The notes under the pieces are model-generated. The model made no database searches. It had not been told where the DNA came from and was given only the letters and a program-made list of their open reading frames with translations. Shown in pieces: positions 1 to 7,808 of a DNA stretch of 64,000 nucleotides. Source of the DNA: Flavobacterium silvaticum (lineage in GTDB: Bacteria; Bacteroidota; Bacteroidia; Flavobacteriales; Flavobacteriaceae); contig NZ_JAAMPU010000099.1 of assembly GCF_012911565.1 (NCBI RefSeq), positions 1 through 64,000 on the forward strand, written 5' to 3'. Both the position numbers and the translations under genes were made by a program. How positions within the stretch are numbered: position 1 is the first letter of the stretch; every line of letters begins with the position of its first letter.

Positions 1-340
1 AACTTGAGCAAGCCGTTTCCGTGATTGTTTCGGAAGTCGGTTGGTTGATGGTCAGATTCAGTGTCGTCGTGTGGACACAACCCGCAGCGTTAGTAGATGT
101 CTGTGTATATGTTCCGCTTGCCGTATATGTCTGTCCGCCGTAAGTATAACTTGAACAGGCCGTTTGGGTGATGGTTTCGGAAGTCGGTTGGTTGATCGTC
201 AGGTTCAGCGTCGTCGTGTGGACACAACCCGCAGCGTTCGTCGAGGTCTGTGTGTACGTTCCGCTTGCCGTATATGTCTGTCCGCCGTAAGTATAACTTG
301 AACAGGCCGTTTGGGTGATGGTTTCGGAAGTCGGTTGGTT
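1..340 (-). repeat. 147-bp coding tandem repeat, at least 2.2 copies
   Basis: The string cggaagtcggttggtt recurs at 31, 178 and 325, an exact 147-bp step. Sequence between copies is nearly identical at nucleotide level, with a few scattered differences. Each unit encodes 49 residues with the ACSSYTYGGQTYTASGTYTQ core and one further cysteine (AAGCVHTT). More copies may lie outside the window. Confidence 0.9.
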
Positions 341-1828
341 TACCGTTATCGTCATTGTAGCCGTCGTTGCATTTTGTCCCGCAGCCGGTGTAAATGTATA
401 CGTTGTGGTAGCCGTATTGTTGATTGCAGGCGACCATGTTCCGGTAATATTGTTTCCGGATGTGGTAGGAAGTGCGGCCAATGTTTCTCCTGAGCAAATG
501 GCAGCAACCTGAGTGAAAGTCGGCGTTGTAGCCGGAAGCATCGAATTGTTGCTGTATTTGAGGATGATTGAATTCTCCAGGTTTTTACCTGTGATATAAA
601 TCGAACTGAAATCCGGTGAAACGATCAAACCGGTCAGGACGTTGTTGTTGGCTGCTGTCGTCGGGTGATCTATATCGTGAAGTATATATCCGTTGTTACC
701 GAAAGTGGTATCCAATTCTCCGGTCGCAAGATAACGGGCCAGGATCAGGTCCGGATAGCTGTTTGCCATTCCGTTGGTACACGTCATTCCGGCAAGTATG
801 ATTTTTCCGTCCGGCTGGACTGCGATTCTGTGGAAACTCGCTTTTTTTCCACCAAGGTCAAGCGTAATATATTTAGTGGCGTTCGACGGTGCAAACGTCA
901 GGTCAAAATAGGCATTCGGCATATAGCGCGTCACCGTATTGACCGGGCTTGAAGATTCAGGGAACGTGTCATAGTCGCTTCCGGAAAGCAAATAAATTTT
1001 ATCAGCTGGCCCAACAGAAGATTGCGCCTTGACGTCGCGGTAATAATTGGTATATGGGCTCACGGCCGTGAAAGCACCATTGTTCGGAGTGGCTTTGGCA
1101 ATCACAATACCCGCCTTGTGGTCGTGTGTCGTGCTTCCGGTAAAGTTGGAATAGCTGGTAATTACTACATTGCCATTTGCCATCAGGTCTACGTCGTTAT
1201 CATAATCATCCGAGCTTTCACCGCTGTAATTCAACTGGTTTATGCCATAGCTGCTCAAGGAGTAATTCCATGACGGATCTTCGACTCCGTCAAACGAAAA
1301 TTTCTGCAGCAGGATGTTGTTCTTTGATCCATAAGCCGTGTCGCTGTTTCCGGCTATGAACAAAAAGTCGCCGTTGTGCGAAAGCGACGGTAGTATTCCC
1401 CGTTCTATGTCTTCAAGGTTCAGCCCGAGATAGCCAAGTCCGTTGGTTCCCATTGTAGTATCCGGCGTTCCGTCTGCATTATATCTGCCGAAGTAGTACA
1501 CCTCGAACATATCATATTTGGTAAAAGCCATGATCTTGTTCTGGGACTCGATATCGACAAGGCCCTGATGGACTCCGGGTTGTGTTATGGTAATTTGTCC
1601 GCCTGCGCCAAAAGACGTATCGGCAATCCCGTTTGAAGTCAGGTGACGGATGACGTTGAGGTCGCGGTACAGGATACTGCCGTCCGAGCGGAGTTTGTTG
1701 TGAAAGGAAACGGTCGGGGTGTTGATCAGGACGCTCCCGTTTGTCCCGAATGTCGCATCGCTGACACCATCCTGGGCAGAAGCAAAACTGGCAATAAGGG
1801 CAAAAAATGCAATCGTAATTTTGTTCAT
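1..1828 (-). CDS. Secreted delta-60-repeat protein with 49-residue tandem repeats (3' end outside window)
   Basis: Starts at 1828 with a signal peptide (MNKITIAFFALIASFASAQ) and stays open to the window edge, so at least 609 codons are present and the C-terminus is missing. The first 420 or so residues carry delta-60-type motifs such as DATFGTNGS, DTSFGAGGQ and LDTTFGNNGY, a repeat typical of large secreted Bacteroidota proteins and predicted to form a beta-propeller-like fold. From about residue 500 the protein changes to tandem 49-residue repeats beginning QPTSETITQTACSSYTYGGQ, each with two cysteines. The DNA period is exactly 147 bp. A T9SS sorting domain would be expected beyond the window. 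Surface adhesin or secreted structural protein is an inference; no enzymatic motif is visible. Confidence 0.85.
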   Translation of the reverse strand, partial: MNKITIAFFALIASFASAQDGVSDATFGTNGSVLINTPTVSFHNKLRSDGSILYRDLNVIRHLTSNGIADTSFGAGGQITITQPGVHQGLVDIESQNKIMAFTKYDMFEVYYFGRYNADGTPDTTMGTNGLGYLGLNLEDIERGILPSLSHNGDFLFIAGNSDTAYGSKNNILLQKFSFDGVEDPSWNYSLSSYGINQLNYSGESSDDYDNDVDLMANGNVVITSYSNFTGSTTHDHKAGIVIAKATPNNGAFTAVSPYTNYYRDVKAQSSVGPADKIYLLSGSDYDTFPESSSPVNTVTRYMPNAYFDLTFAPSNATKYITLDLGGKKASFHRIAVQPDGKIILAGMTCTNGMANSYPDLILARYLATGELDTTFGNNGYILHDIDHPTTAANNNVLTGLIVSPDFSSIYITGKNLENSIILKYSNNSMLPATTPTFTQVAAICSGETLAALPTTSGNNITGTWSPAINNTATTTYTFTPAAGQNATTATMTITVNQPTSETITQTACSSYTYGGQTYTASGTYTQTSTNAAGCVHTTTLNLTINQPTSETITQTACSSYTYGGQTYTASGTYTQTSTNAAGCVHTTTLNLTINQPTSETITETACSS

Positions 1829-2227
1829 TTGTTTGATTTTGATTTTATGGTATTTTAAGGTGAAGCCTGCTTTAAGATTTGCAGGAATTATCGCGCGCAA
1901 ACCTAACGGAATACTTCTTTCTTTCCAATCGATTTTATTGAAATCAAGATTGTTTTTTTGTAAAGTTTGTTGTAATGACGGGAACGTCGGCGCGATAGGA
2001 AATCGGCGACATGATTCGTGAAAAGGCTTAAAAAATCTTTCATTGGGATACGGCTTTTTACAGATACGGAAATGTGGTATCTGAAGCGCGAATCTAAATC
2101 AAACAATTGAGTGTGTTCCTGCCGATGAATGTACGTGGGTTTTCAAGCTACTAACGAGCGGTTTGGAAGGATTTCCGTCTTGAAAAAACAAGTAGTGCAA
2201 ATGGGTACGGTCGCAAAGTGATCGCCC
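1829..2227. other. Gene-free spacer
   Basis: About 400 bp between the delta-60 protein start and the stop of the upstream Crp/Fnr gene. Open frames here are short and have no recognisable protein features. No clear intrinsic terminator or exact TAnnTTTG box was found. It presumably holds the promoter of the delta-60 gene. Confidence 0.5.
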
Positions 2228-2911
2228 TTACTGATAGGCCCGACGCTCCAATCCGGCCTTATCGCAAATCCGTATCTTTTTTCCCTCAAGCGCAACCAGC
2301 CTTTCGTTCTTGAACTCAGACAGTAAACGGATACAGCTTTCAAGCACAGTCCCAATCATCCCAGCCATTTCTTCGCGTGACAATTGAAGCGAGATGTAGC
2401 CGTCCGCATCTGTGCCAAAAGTCTTTTCAAGATTAAGAAGCACTTCTGCGAGGCGTTGTTTTGCTGTTTTTTGGGCCATCCCGACGAGTATATTGTCAGC
2501 ATCTTTTAGGTCTTTGCTCAGCGTCTGCATCATCGATCTTGAGAATTGCGGATTTTGGTCGAGGAAAGCCGTGATGTCTTTTGAAGGAATAAAACACACT
2601 TCCATATCTTCCAAAGCAACGGCGCTGAGGTTTGCCGGTTCGCCACTTATAACCGAGCGCTGGCCGAGCAATTCGCCTTTCTTTGCGAGTTTCACAATCT
2701 GGCTGTTTCCGTTGGCGCTGAGTTTTGTGAGTTTGCACGCGCCGTCTTTGATACAGAAAATACCGTCAATGTGGTCGCCTTCTTCAAACAGGTTTTCCCC
2801 TTTGCGGACGGTGCTAGAGGTTTTGCAATCGGCCATACGCAGCAACTCTTCTTTGCCGAGAGCTTTGATTGCACTTAATTGCCGGACGATGCACTGTTCG
2901 CACTTTGACAT
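2228..2911 (-). CDS. Crp/Fnr family regulator with N-terminal CxxC
   Basis: A 227-residue regulator: a cyclic-nucleotide-binding-like beta-barrel (about 10-130, including FEEGDHIDGIFCIKDGACKL), a dimerisation helix, and a C-terminal winged helix (LSREEMAGMIGTVLESCIRLLSEF). A longer frame extends up to 3004, but I chose 2911 because the protein then begins MSKCEQC and a well-formed promoter lies just upstream at 2932-2961, inside the longer frame. Cysteines at 4, 7, 29 and in CIKDGAC could in principle hold an Fe-S cluster as in FNR, which is inference. It lies directly downstream of a small membrane protein gene on the same strand but has its own promoter. Confidence 0.88.
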   Translation of the reverse strand: MSKCEQCIVRQLSAIKALGKEELLRMADCKTSSTVRKGENLFEEGDHIDGIFCIKDGACKLTKLSANGNSQIVKLAKKGELLGQRSVISGEPANLSAVALEDMEVCFIPSKDITAFLDQNPQFSRSMMQTLSKDLKDADNILVGMAQKTAKQRLAEVLLNLEKTFGTDADGYISLQLSREEMAGMIGTVLESCIRLLSEFKNERLVALEGKKIRICDKAGLERRAYQ

Positions 2912-2931
2912 GGATGCCACTTTGGTTCGTG

Positions 2932-2961
2932 CAAATTTACAACTTTGGGCACAAGCGCCAA
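2932..2961 (-). promoter_or_regulatory. Bacteroidota-type promoter for the Crp/Fnr gene
   Basis: On the minus strand TTG (2959-2961), a 19-base spacer, then TAAATTTG (2932-2939), an exact match to the TTG / TAnnTTTG pattern. The ATG at 2911 follows 20 bases after the -7 box. This decides the start codon. Confidence 0.65.
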
Positions 2962-2966
2962 CCGTA

Positions 2967-3257
2967 TTACACAAACCGCACGAAATTGACGATTCCCAAA
3001 ACAATGCAGGTCAATTGACCGAGTAAAAGCAAATTAAAAACAGTCTTTGGCGGTTGGACGGAAATGATGGCGCCATTGACGGCAAGTGAAGAAGTGACAA
3101 CCAAAAAAAGCTGTATCATCTGCGGCAATGAATTTCCATTGTGGAGTACGGCCATCGCGCTGATCCCACCTACGCAACTCTGGAGTAAGACGGTAAGCGC
3201 ACAGCTTCCTAAAAATCCTTTTTCAAACTGACGGTAAACAATTTCATACATACTCAT
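2967..3257 (-). CDS. Small hydrophobic membrane protein
   Basis: A 96-residue protein with three likely membrane segments: FLGSCALTVLLQSCVGGISAMAVL, MIQLFLVVTSSLAVNGAII, and the C-terminal VFNLLLLGQLTCIVLGIVNFV. It resembles conserved small membrane proteins of unknown function in flavobacteria, from memory. The start may be the first or second Met (MSMYE). It lies between two Crp/Fnr regulators and is divergent from the one at 3381. A perfect inverted repeat sits in the shared upstream region, so control by one of the two regulators is plausible. Confidence 0.75.
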   Translation of the reverse strand: MSMYEIVYRQFEKGFLGSCALTVLLQSCVGGISAMAVLHNGNSLPQMIQLFLVVTSSLAVNGAIISVQPPKTVFNLLLLGQLTCIVLGIVNFVRFV

Positions 3258-3314
3258 GATTCCTGGTCTTTTAGAATGATGAGGTAAAATTACCGCCCGG
3301 ATTTTGGCAGAAAT

Positions 3315-3328
3315 ATGACAAATGTCAT
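3315..3328. promoter_or_regulatory. Perfect palindrome between divergent genes, candidate operator
   Basis: ATGACA-AA-TGTCAT is a perfect 6+2+6 inverted repeat between the small membrane protein gene (start 3257) and a Crp/Fnr gene (start 3381). A possible -33 TTG (3332-3334) and imperfect -7 TATCTTAA (3355-3362) follow on the plus strand, which would centre the palindrome near -45. Spacing and symmetry suit a Crp/Fnr-type dimer; the regulator is not identified. Confidence 0.45.
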
Positions 3329-3380
3329 GGTTTGGAAATTCATTTTAATTCCGGATATCTTAAACGTGTATCTTTAATTC

Positions 3381-3959
3381 ATGCAAAAAAGTAGTGCGTC
3401 CGATATTTTCAAAGGGATTGATTTTTCTCCGGGTCAATTGATTGCAGCCGAATCGAAATTCGATGAGATCGTAGTTAAAAAAGGTGATATGATTTTGAGC
3501 GCCGGCCAGCTCGTTCCGTACCAATATTACGTTGGCAGCGGTTGCCTCAGAACCTATTTCATTACCGAAGCCGGAAAAGACATCACGCTGCAATTCGCCA
3601 TCTGCGATTGGTGGATCAGCGATTATACGGCTTTTTTCACCGGAGGCACTTCGATATTGAATATAGAATGTGTGCAGGATGCGGTCATCTATCGCATATC
3701 AAAGGAAAGCATGGAGCAGTTGTATGTAGAAATTCCTGCCATCGAGAGTTTCTTCAGGATTAAGATGGAGCGTTTTTTTGCGAGTTTCCAAAGGCGTATC
3801 TTGTCAGATCTGGCGATGTCTGCAAAAGATAAATACAAGACGTTTCTCAAGACCTATCCGAATATCGAATCGAGCATCAAGAATTATCACCTGGCTTCTT
3901 ATTTAGGCATCACTCCGGAAAGTCTGAGCAGGGTCAGGGCAGAGCTCGCACACGAATAA
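3381..3959 (+). CDS. Crp/Fnr family transcriptional regulator
   Basis: A 192-residue regulator with a cyclic-nucleotide-binding-like domain (about 20-115: FDEIVVKKGDMILSAGQ, YYVGSGCLRTYFITEAGKDITLQF) and a C-terminal helix-turn-helix (YHLASYLGITPESLSRVRAEL). The form is typical of short Bacteroidota Crp-like regulators that lack obvious cAMP-binding residues. An ABM monooxygenase and a DJ-1/PfpI protein follow on the same strand, so it may control that redox or electrophile-stress pair, which is inference from order. The palindrome at 3315-3328 is a possible autoregulatory site. Confidence 0.88.
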   Translation: MQKSSASDIFKGIDFSPGQLIAAESKFDEIVVKKGDMILSAGQLVPYQYYVGSGCLRTYFITEAGKDITLQFAICDWWISDYTAFFTGGTSILNIECVQDAVIYRISKESMEQLYVEIPAIESFFRIKMERFFASFQRRILSDLAMSAKDKYKTFLKTYPNIESSIKNYHLASYLGITPESLSRVRAELAHE

Positions 3960-4120
3960 ATCACAATTGTTTTTTGGCAGATTATTGCTCCGACGAATGC
4001 ATCGGAACGAATTTGTCATGTCTTTAAATCAGCTGTCGAAATTACCATACATCAATTTTTAAGAGTGAAATCCGACGGAGATTTGTCATGTACTAATCAT
4101 CGAAATAAATACAACGAATC
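3960..4120. promoter_or_regulatory. Intergenic region with 11-bp direct repeat
   Basis: atttgtcatgt occurs at 4011-4021 and again at 4081-4091, exactly 70 bp apart. The same ATTTGTCAT string forms one arm and the centre of the palindrome at 3315-3328 read on the minus strand. The left arms do not match, so these would be half-sites at best. Confidence 0.3.
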
Positions 4121-4411
4121 ATGGAAAAAGAACTCATCGTAAAATGGAAAATCAAAGAATCTGGAACAGCCCGCGTCCTGGAACTGTTGCAGCAAATGGC
4201 AACCGAAACCAAAAAAGAAAAAGGAAATATCTTCTACAACATATATCAGTCGGAAGACAACCCGAACGAACTATTCCTTCACGAACGCTACACCAATCCG
4301 CAAGCGCTCGAAGACCATAAAAATTCAACCCATTACAACAAAATCGTGGCGGAACAAATCATCCCGCTTCTTGAAACCCGTGAAGTGGTCATGGTCAAAC
4401 AATTATTCTAA
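4121..4411 (+). CDS. Antibiotic-biosynthesis-monooxygenase (ABM) domain protein, putative quinol monooxygenase
   Basis: A 96-residue single-domain protein with the ABM ferredoxin-like fold pattern (LLQQMATETKKEKGNIFYNI, NELFLHERYTNPQALEDHKNS, HYNKI). Family members such as YgiN act on quinols or are small haem- or cofactor-free oxygenases; the substrate cannot be read from sequence. It begins 29 bp upstream of the DJ-1/PfpI gene and the two are probably cotranscribed. Cytoplasmic; no signal peptide. Confidence 0.85.
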   Translation: MEKELIVKWKIKESGTARVLELLQQMATETKKEKGNIFYNIYQSEDNPNELFLHERYTNPQALEDHKNSTHYNKIVAEQIIPLLETREVVMVKQLF

Positions 4412-4440
4412 TTAACAATACTATTTAATACCCGGAAATC

Positions 4441-5112
4441 ATGTCTAAAAAAATTCTAATCATCGTTTCAAACGCCAACACCATTGGCCCTAACAACAGA
4501 AGAACGGGAACATTCCTTCCTGAAGTAGCGCATCCGTATCACGAGTTTGCACAAGCGAATTACCAGATAGATTTTGCTAGCCTTAGCGGAGATACGCCAT
4601 ATCTCGATGCATTGAATCTGGCCGACGATCCGGCAAACCTGTCTTTCCTTACCGGAAAAGGCTGGGCCGACATGCAGAAAGCCGCGAAATTATCAACCGT
4701 CGACGTAAGCGGTTACGATGCCATTTTTGTTCCCGGCGGATTGGCCCCAATGGTCGATATGCCCGAAAATCCGGAACTAAAACAAGTGATCCGGGAAACC
4801 TATGAACGCAACGCCGTTGTGGGTGCTGTGTGTCATGGTCCGGTGTCTTTGCTCAATGTGAAACTGAGTGATGGAAGCTACATCGTCAATCAAAAAAACA
4901 TCGCATCGTTCACGAATGAAGAAGAAGACCATTATGCAAAAGCCGATGTTCCTTTCGAGCTTGAAACCGCTCTGACCCAACAAGGAGCGATATTCCACGC
5001 AGCCGCACCGTGGATCGCCAACAGTATCGCAGACGGGAATCTCGTCACCGGACAGAATCCTGCATCGGCCAAAGGAGTTGCTAAAAAAATGATCGGGCTA
5101 CTTGAAGCATAA
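4441..5112 (+). CDS. DJ-1/PfpI family protein (Hsp31-like, type 1 glutamine amidotransferase fold)
   Basis: A 223-residue protein of the DJ-1/PfpI superfamily. The nucleophile elbow GAVCHGP places the reactive cysteine at residue 131, and the TGTFLPEVAHPYHEF segment near residue 22 has the acidic residue and loop of the Hsp31/glyoxalase III branch. Members act as glyoxalases, deglycases or chaperones; the exact activity is not settled by sequence. With the neighbouring ABM monooxygenase it suggests detoxification of reactive aldehydes or quinones. A strong terminator follows at once. Confidence 0.88.
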   Translation: MSKKILIIVSNANTIGPNNRRTGTFLPEVAHPYHEFAQANYQIDFASLSGDTPYLDALNLADDPANLSFLTGKGWADMQKAAKLSTVDVSGYDAIFVPGGLAPMVDMPENPELKQVIRETYERNAVVGAVCHGPVSLLNVKLSDGSYIVNQKNIASFTNEEEDHYAKADVPFELETALTQQGAIFHAAAPWIANSIADGNLVTGQNPASAKGVAKKMIGLLEA

Positions 5113-5129
5113 ATCTAAAAGACGGTAAC

Positions 5130-5157
5130 AAAAGCCTCTGTGTTTGCAGGGGCTTTT
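5130..5157 (+). terminator. Intrinsic terminator, possibly bidirectional
   Basis: AAAAGCCTCTG and CAGGGGCTTTT form an 11-bp stem with one T-G pair and a 6-base loop, followed by Ts. It ends the DJ-1 transcript and also lies just beyond the stop of the minus-strand gene at 5163. Confidence 0.85.
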
Positions 5158-5162
5158 TTATT

Positions 5163-5558
5163 TCAGAATTTCGTCAGTGCTTCCAAGACACCGCGTCGCT
5201 TCACGATGTTTTTATAATCCCATTGTATATCGCGTGCTTTTTTGATCCATCGTACAAGGTCGTCCGTATTGATTTGATCAGCAGTTGTATATCGGGCTTC
5301 GGCGGCTTTGAACTTGCCTTCGTTTTGCAGGTTTTCTTCATGGAAAGACTGTCCGCTCCAAAACAACAACCGCACGCAGTTTTTTAATTTTCCGTATCCG
5401 ACTACAGGATTTCCATCGAGGAACCAAACCGGGCTTGCATGCCATATCTTGCTTTCGGCTTCAGGCAAATTTGCATCGATGATTCCAGAAAGCAAGTTGC
5501 AGATTTCCGAATCCGGATTCATCTGGGAATCGTTGTATAATTGAATGTCATTGTTCAT
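5163..5558 (-). CDS. DUF1801 domain protein
   Basis: A 131-residue protein with the DUF1801/YdhG-like core (ESKIWHASPVWFLDGNPVVG, then VRLLFWSGQSF). Members are small alpha/beta proteins, some proposed as frataxin-like iron-binding proteins in Bacillus; the function here is unknown. Its start overlaps the stop of the upstream GNAT gene by 4 bp, so the two are translationally coupled. A second, distinct DUF1801 gene lies at 6412. Confidence 0.82.
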   Translation of the reverse strand: MNNDIQLYNDSQMNPDSEICNLLSGIIDANLPEAESKIWHASPVWFLDGNPVVGYGKLKNCVRLLFWSGQSFHEENLQNEGKFKAAEARYTTADQINTDDLVRWIKKARDIQWDYKNIVKRRGVLEALTKF

Positions 5559-6109
5559 TTTGCATGGTGTTTTTCATGTTCCCATTTCAGGAGCGAATAA
5601 CATTGGGAGTCTTCGTTCTTCCCATCCACGACATAATCTTCGCGCATGGTTCCTTCAAAAGTAAAATTAAAATGGCCGAGTGTTCGTAAGGACGGAATAT
5701 TCCAGTGAGCCGTAAGTGCTTCTATACGATGCAATCCCAATTGGTTGAAACCAAAATCGAGAATCGGTTTGAGTGCTTCTGTCATAAATCCGTTGCGTTT
5801 GTCCGAATCCTGTCGAAGGCTGTAGAATAATTCGGCCCGATGGTGTGATTTGTTCAAAGTGTGAAAGCCGCATTCGCCAATAATCCTGTCGGTATTTTTT
5901 TCATGCAACAAAAAATAGAACAGGGATAGCCGATGGGTTTCCATGCCTTTTTCATACATATTTTTCAAATGGTCGAATCCGTTTTGATCGACACCGAAAA
6001 AAGCTTTGATTTCATCCTGTGAATTATTTTCAAAACAGGTCGTGATGATTGAGGGCGTGACACTTTTTAGCAGCAGGCGAGGGGTTTGTATTTCTATTCT
6101 GTCAGACAT
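5555..6109 (-). CDS. GNAT acetyltransferase, RimJ/RimL type
   Basis: A 184-residue N-acetyltransferase of the GNAT family: TPRLLLKSVTP at the N-terminus, IIGECGFHTLNKSHHRAELFY in the central strands, FMTEALKPILDFGFNQLGLHRIEALT around the acetyl-CoA site, and LGHFNFTFEGTMRED near the C-terminus. This layout matches RimJ/RimL enzymes that acetylate ribosomal proteins or small amines; the substrate is unknown. It overlaps the downstream DUF1801 gene by 4 bp. Confidence 0.88.
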   Translation of the reverse strand: MSDRIEIQTPRLLLKSVTPSIITTCFENNSQDEIKAFFGVDQNGFDHLKNMYEKGMETHRLSLFYFLLHEKNTDRIIGECGFHTLNKSHHRAELFYSLRQDSDKRNGFMTEALKPILDFGFNQLGLHRIEALTAHWNIPSLRTLGHFNFTFEGTMREDYVVDGKNEDSQCYSLLKWEHEKHHAK

Positions 6110-6150
6110 TGGTTGAGCAATTTATCAAGGTATCTCACACTTTTCTCAGG

Positions 6151-6360
6151 TCATTTGCCTTTTGATTTCAGATATAAAGTGGTTAACGTTCTTGCCCAAT
6201 ATCGGGGTACATTATATTCCGATTGCAACAGCGAAACGGAGTCATTCGATTTTTTTTCGGCGGCATTGAATTCATCGAGAATTGTTATCCAGTGTGAGAT
6301 AGCATTTCCTGTTTTTTCAATGACCTGAACATCATCGACATCCCAATATTCTTTTTTCAT
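6151..6360 (-). CDS. Small protein resembling DUF4287-type proteins
   Basis: A 69-residue soluble protein with VIEKTGNAISHWITILDEF followed by a charged segment and YWARTLTTLYLKSKGK. The pattern recalls DUF4287-like small proteins often found near DUF1801 genes, which fits the neighbours on both sides. No catalytic motif is visible and the function is unknown. The assignment is from memory of the family pattern. Confidence 0.7.
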   Translation of the reverse strand: MKKEYWDVDDVQVIEKTGNAISHWITILDEFNAAEKKSNDSVSLLQSEYNVPRYWARTLTTLYLKSKGK

Positions 6361-6411
6361 AGCTCGAATATTTAAAGCATTGAATCATTTCAGAAAACGC
6401 AATGTCTGGAA

Positions 6412-6831
6412 TCAATTGCTGTATTTCTCCTGAATTTGCCTAAAGGAATTGCTGATCATTTGTGACAACACATCCAAATCTACATCGCTTAATTTCTTGA
6501 TGTAGACACAAGCTTTTGCCGCCTTATGTTTCCCGAGTTTTGCCATAAGCTCGTCGCGGTTTTCATAGTCCCAGGAAAGGTATAGGGAAAAGGAATCGGC
6601 GCGTGGCGAAAAACCGGCCAGTGGTGCGTCGCCTTCATGTCCGCTGTCATATTTATAATGATAGGATCCAAACCCGACGATGCTCGGGCCCCACATTTTG
6701 GGTTCAAAACCCGTTTGTTTCTTGAATAATTCGACAAGGGCAAAACTGTCTTCGCGTTTCTGTCCCTGTGTTTTGGATTCGATGAATTCCGTCACCGATG
6801 CCGAGGTTTCAGCTGTTTTGTTCTGTGCCAT
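6412..6831 (-). CDS. DUF1801 domain protein (second copy type)
   Basis: A 139-residue protein. The motif KMWGPSIVGFGSYHYKYDSG followed by SFSLYLSWDYENRDELMAKLGKHKAAKACVYIKKLSDVD is the DUF1801 pattern. It differs from the 5163 copy in lacking the WHASPVW motif, so the two are from different subgroups and not a recent duplication. No signal peptide. Five bases separate it from the upstream secreted protein gene on the same strand. Confidence 0.85.
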   Translation of the reverse strand: MAQNKTAETSASVTEFIESKTQGQKREDSFALVELFKKQTGFEPKMWGPSIVGFGSYHYKYDSGHEGDAPLAGFSPRADSFSLYLSWDYENRDELMAKLGKHKAAKACVYIKKLSDVDLDVLSQMISNSFRQIQEKYSN

Positions 6832-6836
6832 AATTG

Positions 6837-7352
6837 TTATTTTGACGGAATGATGGAGTTGGTCCGAAGATCATATATGATTTCCTCCTGTTTATGTTCC
6901 GGAGCGAATTTACTGCCTTTAAAAGAAATCAGTACCAAGCGGCCAGTTACGTTATTGACAATCAGGTCTCTTCCGACTTCAGCGTCCAAAATGATGTTTT
7001 TTTCAAGCGTTCCATTTACCGAATAAACGCTTAACTGGCTTTGTCTTGTCCCTTTCACGATCACCGATTTGCCTTCGTTCTGGATGATGACGACGATTTT
7101 GTCAATGCCGAGCGATTCGATTTTCACGTGTTCGAGTCGGGCGACGTGATTGTCCTTTGGCAGTATGGCTTGCTTGATTTCTCCGGTTGCGGTATTTATG
7201 AACTTAATGCCGGATTCCGAATCGCCGGTTTTTTCCGTATCAAAATAGGGTATTGCAACGAATTCAGTTCCGGAGATTTCCACGGGTTCCAAACGCTGGG
7301 CATTAAGTAGAAGACCGTTGCATAAGATCAGCGATAAAATTATGTTTTTCAT
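6837..7352 (-). CDS. Secreted hypothetical protein
   Basis: A 171-residue protein with a signal peptide (MKNIILSLILCNGLLLNAQ). The mature part is beta-rich with no recognised domain. It contains repeated strand patterns (SVIVKGTRQSQLSVYSVNGT, GRLVLISFKGSKFAP), suggesting a small beta-structured periplasmic or exported protein. No lipobox and no T9SS tail. It is probably cotranscribed with the adjacent secreted protein at 7368. Confidence 0.7.
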   Translation of the reverse strand: MKNIILSLILCNGLLLNAQRLEPVEISGTEFVAIPYFDTEKTGDSESGIKFINTATGEIKQAILPKDNHVARLEHVKIESLGIDKIVVIIQNEGKSVIVKGTRQSQLSVYSVNGTLEKNIILDAEVGRDLIVNNVTGRLVLISFKGSKFAPEHKQEEIIYDLRTNSIIPSK

Positions 7353-7367
7353 GGTTTCGTCCTTGAT

Positions 7368-7748
7368 TTATTTGCGGCACATTTTCCCGTTCGGTACTTC
7401 GAAACCTTCCGGATGGAGCGAATTGAAAACCGTAAGTGAAAAGGTATAACACGAATCGTCGGTTTCCAGGATGGTCGCAACCATTTTGTCGCCAAGCTGA
7501 AACGGTGAATCATCTTTTAATCGCTTGGTACACACGAGTTCGTATTTACAATCGCTGAGCCATTTGACATTCCAGACCGCTTCGAGTTTGCCATCGTTGT
7601 AACTTTCCTGGGTCGTTTCTTTTCGCAGGCTTACTTTATTGGCGTTGTTCGGATATACGAATTCGCCGGTCTTGTAATCGGAGCAGCTTACTGTCTGGGC
7701 TGCTGAGAGCAATGGCAAAAGTGCCAGCAAAAAGAGCATGTTTTTCAT
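7368..7748 (-). CDS. Secreted hypothetical protein
   Basis: A 126-residue protein with a clear signal peptide (MKNMLFLLALLPLLSAAQ). The mature domain has cysteines in VSCSDY, SDCKYELVC, DDSCY and KMC, which could form disulfides in the periplasm. I do not recognise the family. It is 15 bp from the downstream secreted protein and both may form a two-gene unit. Confidence 0.72.
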   Translation of the reverse strand: MKNMLFLLALLPLLSAAQTVSCSDYKTGEFVYPNNANKVSLRKETTQESYNDGKLEAVWNVKWLSDCKYELVCTKRLKDDSPFQLGDKMVATILETDDSCYTFSLTVFNSLHPEGFEVPNGKMCRK

Positions 7749-7808
7749 AGCGTCCGGATATGATGAATAATCATAAAGAAATTACGGTTGTGGCTTAGGA
7801 AAAGAGCA

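Noticed and set aside
1903-2106. 67-codon minus-strand frame in the spacer
   Set aside because: No start context, domain or hydrophobic feature; composition like random non-coding sequence.
2412-3026. 204-codon plus-strand open frame opposite the Crp/Fnr gene
   Set aside because: Serine- and leucine-rich composition with no domain; it is the antisense shadow of a clear regulator with its own promoter.
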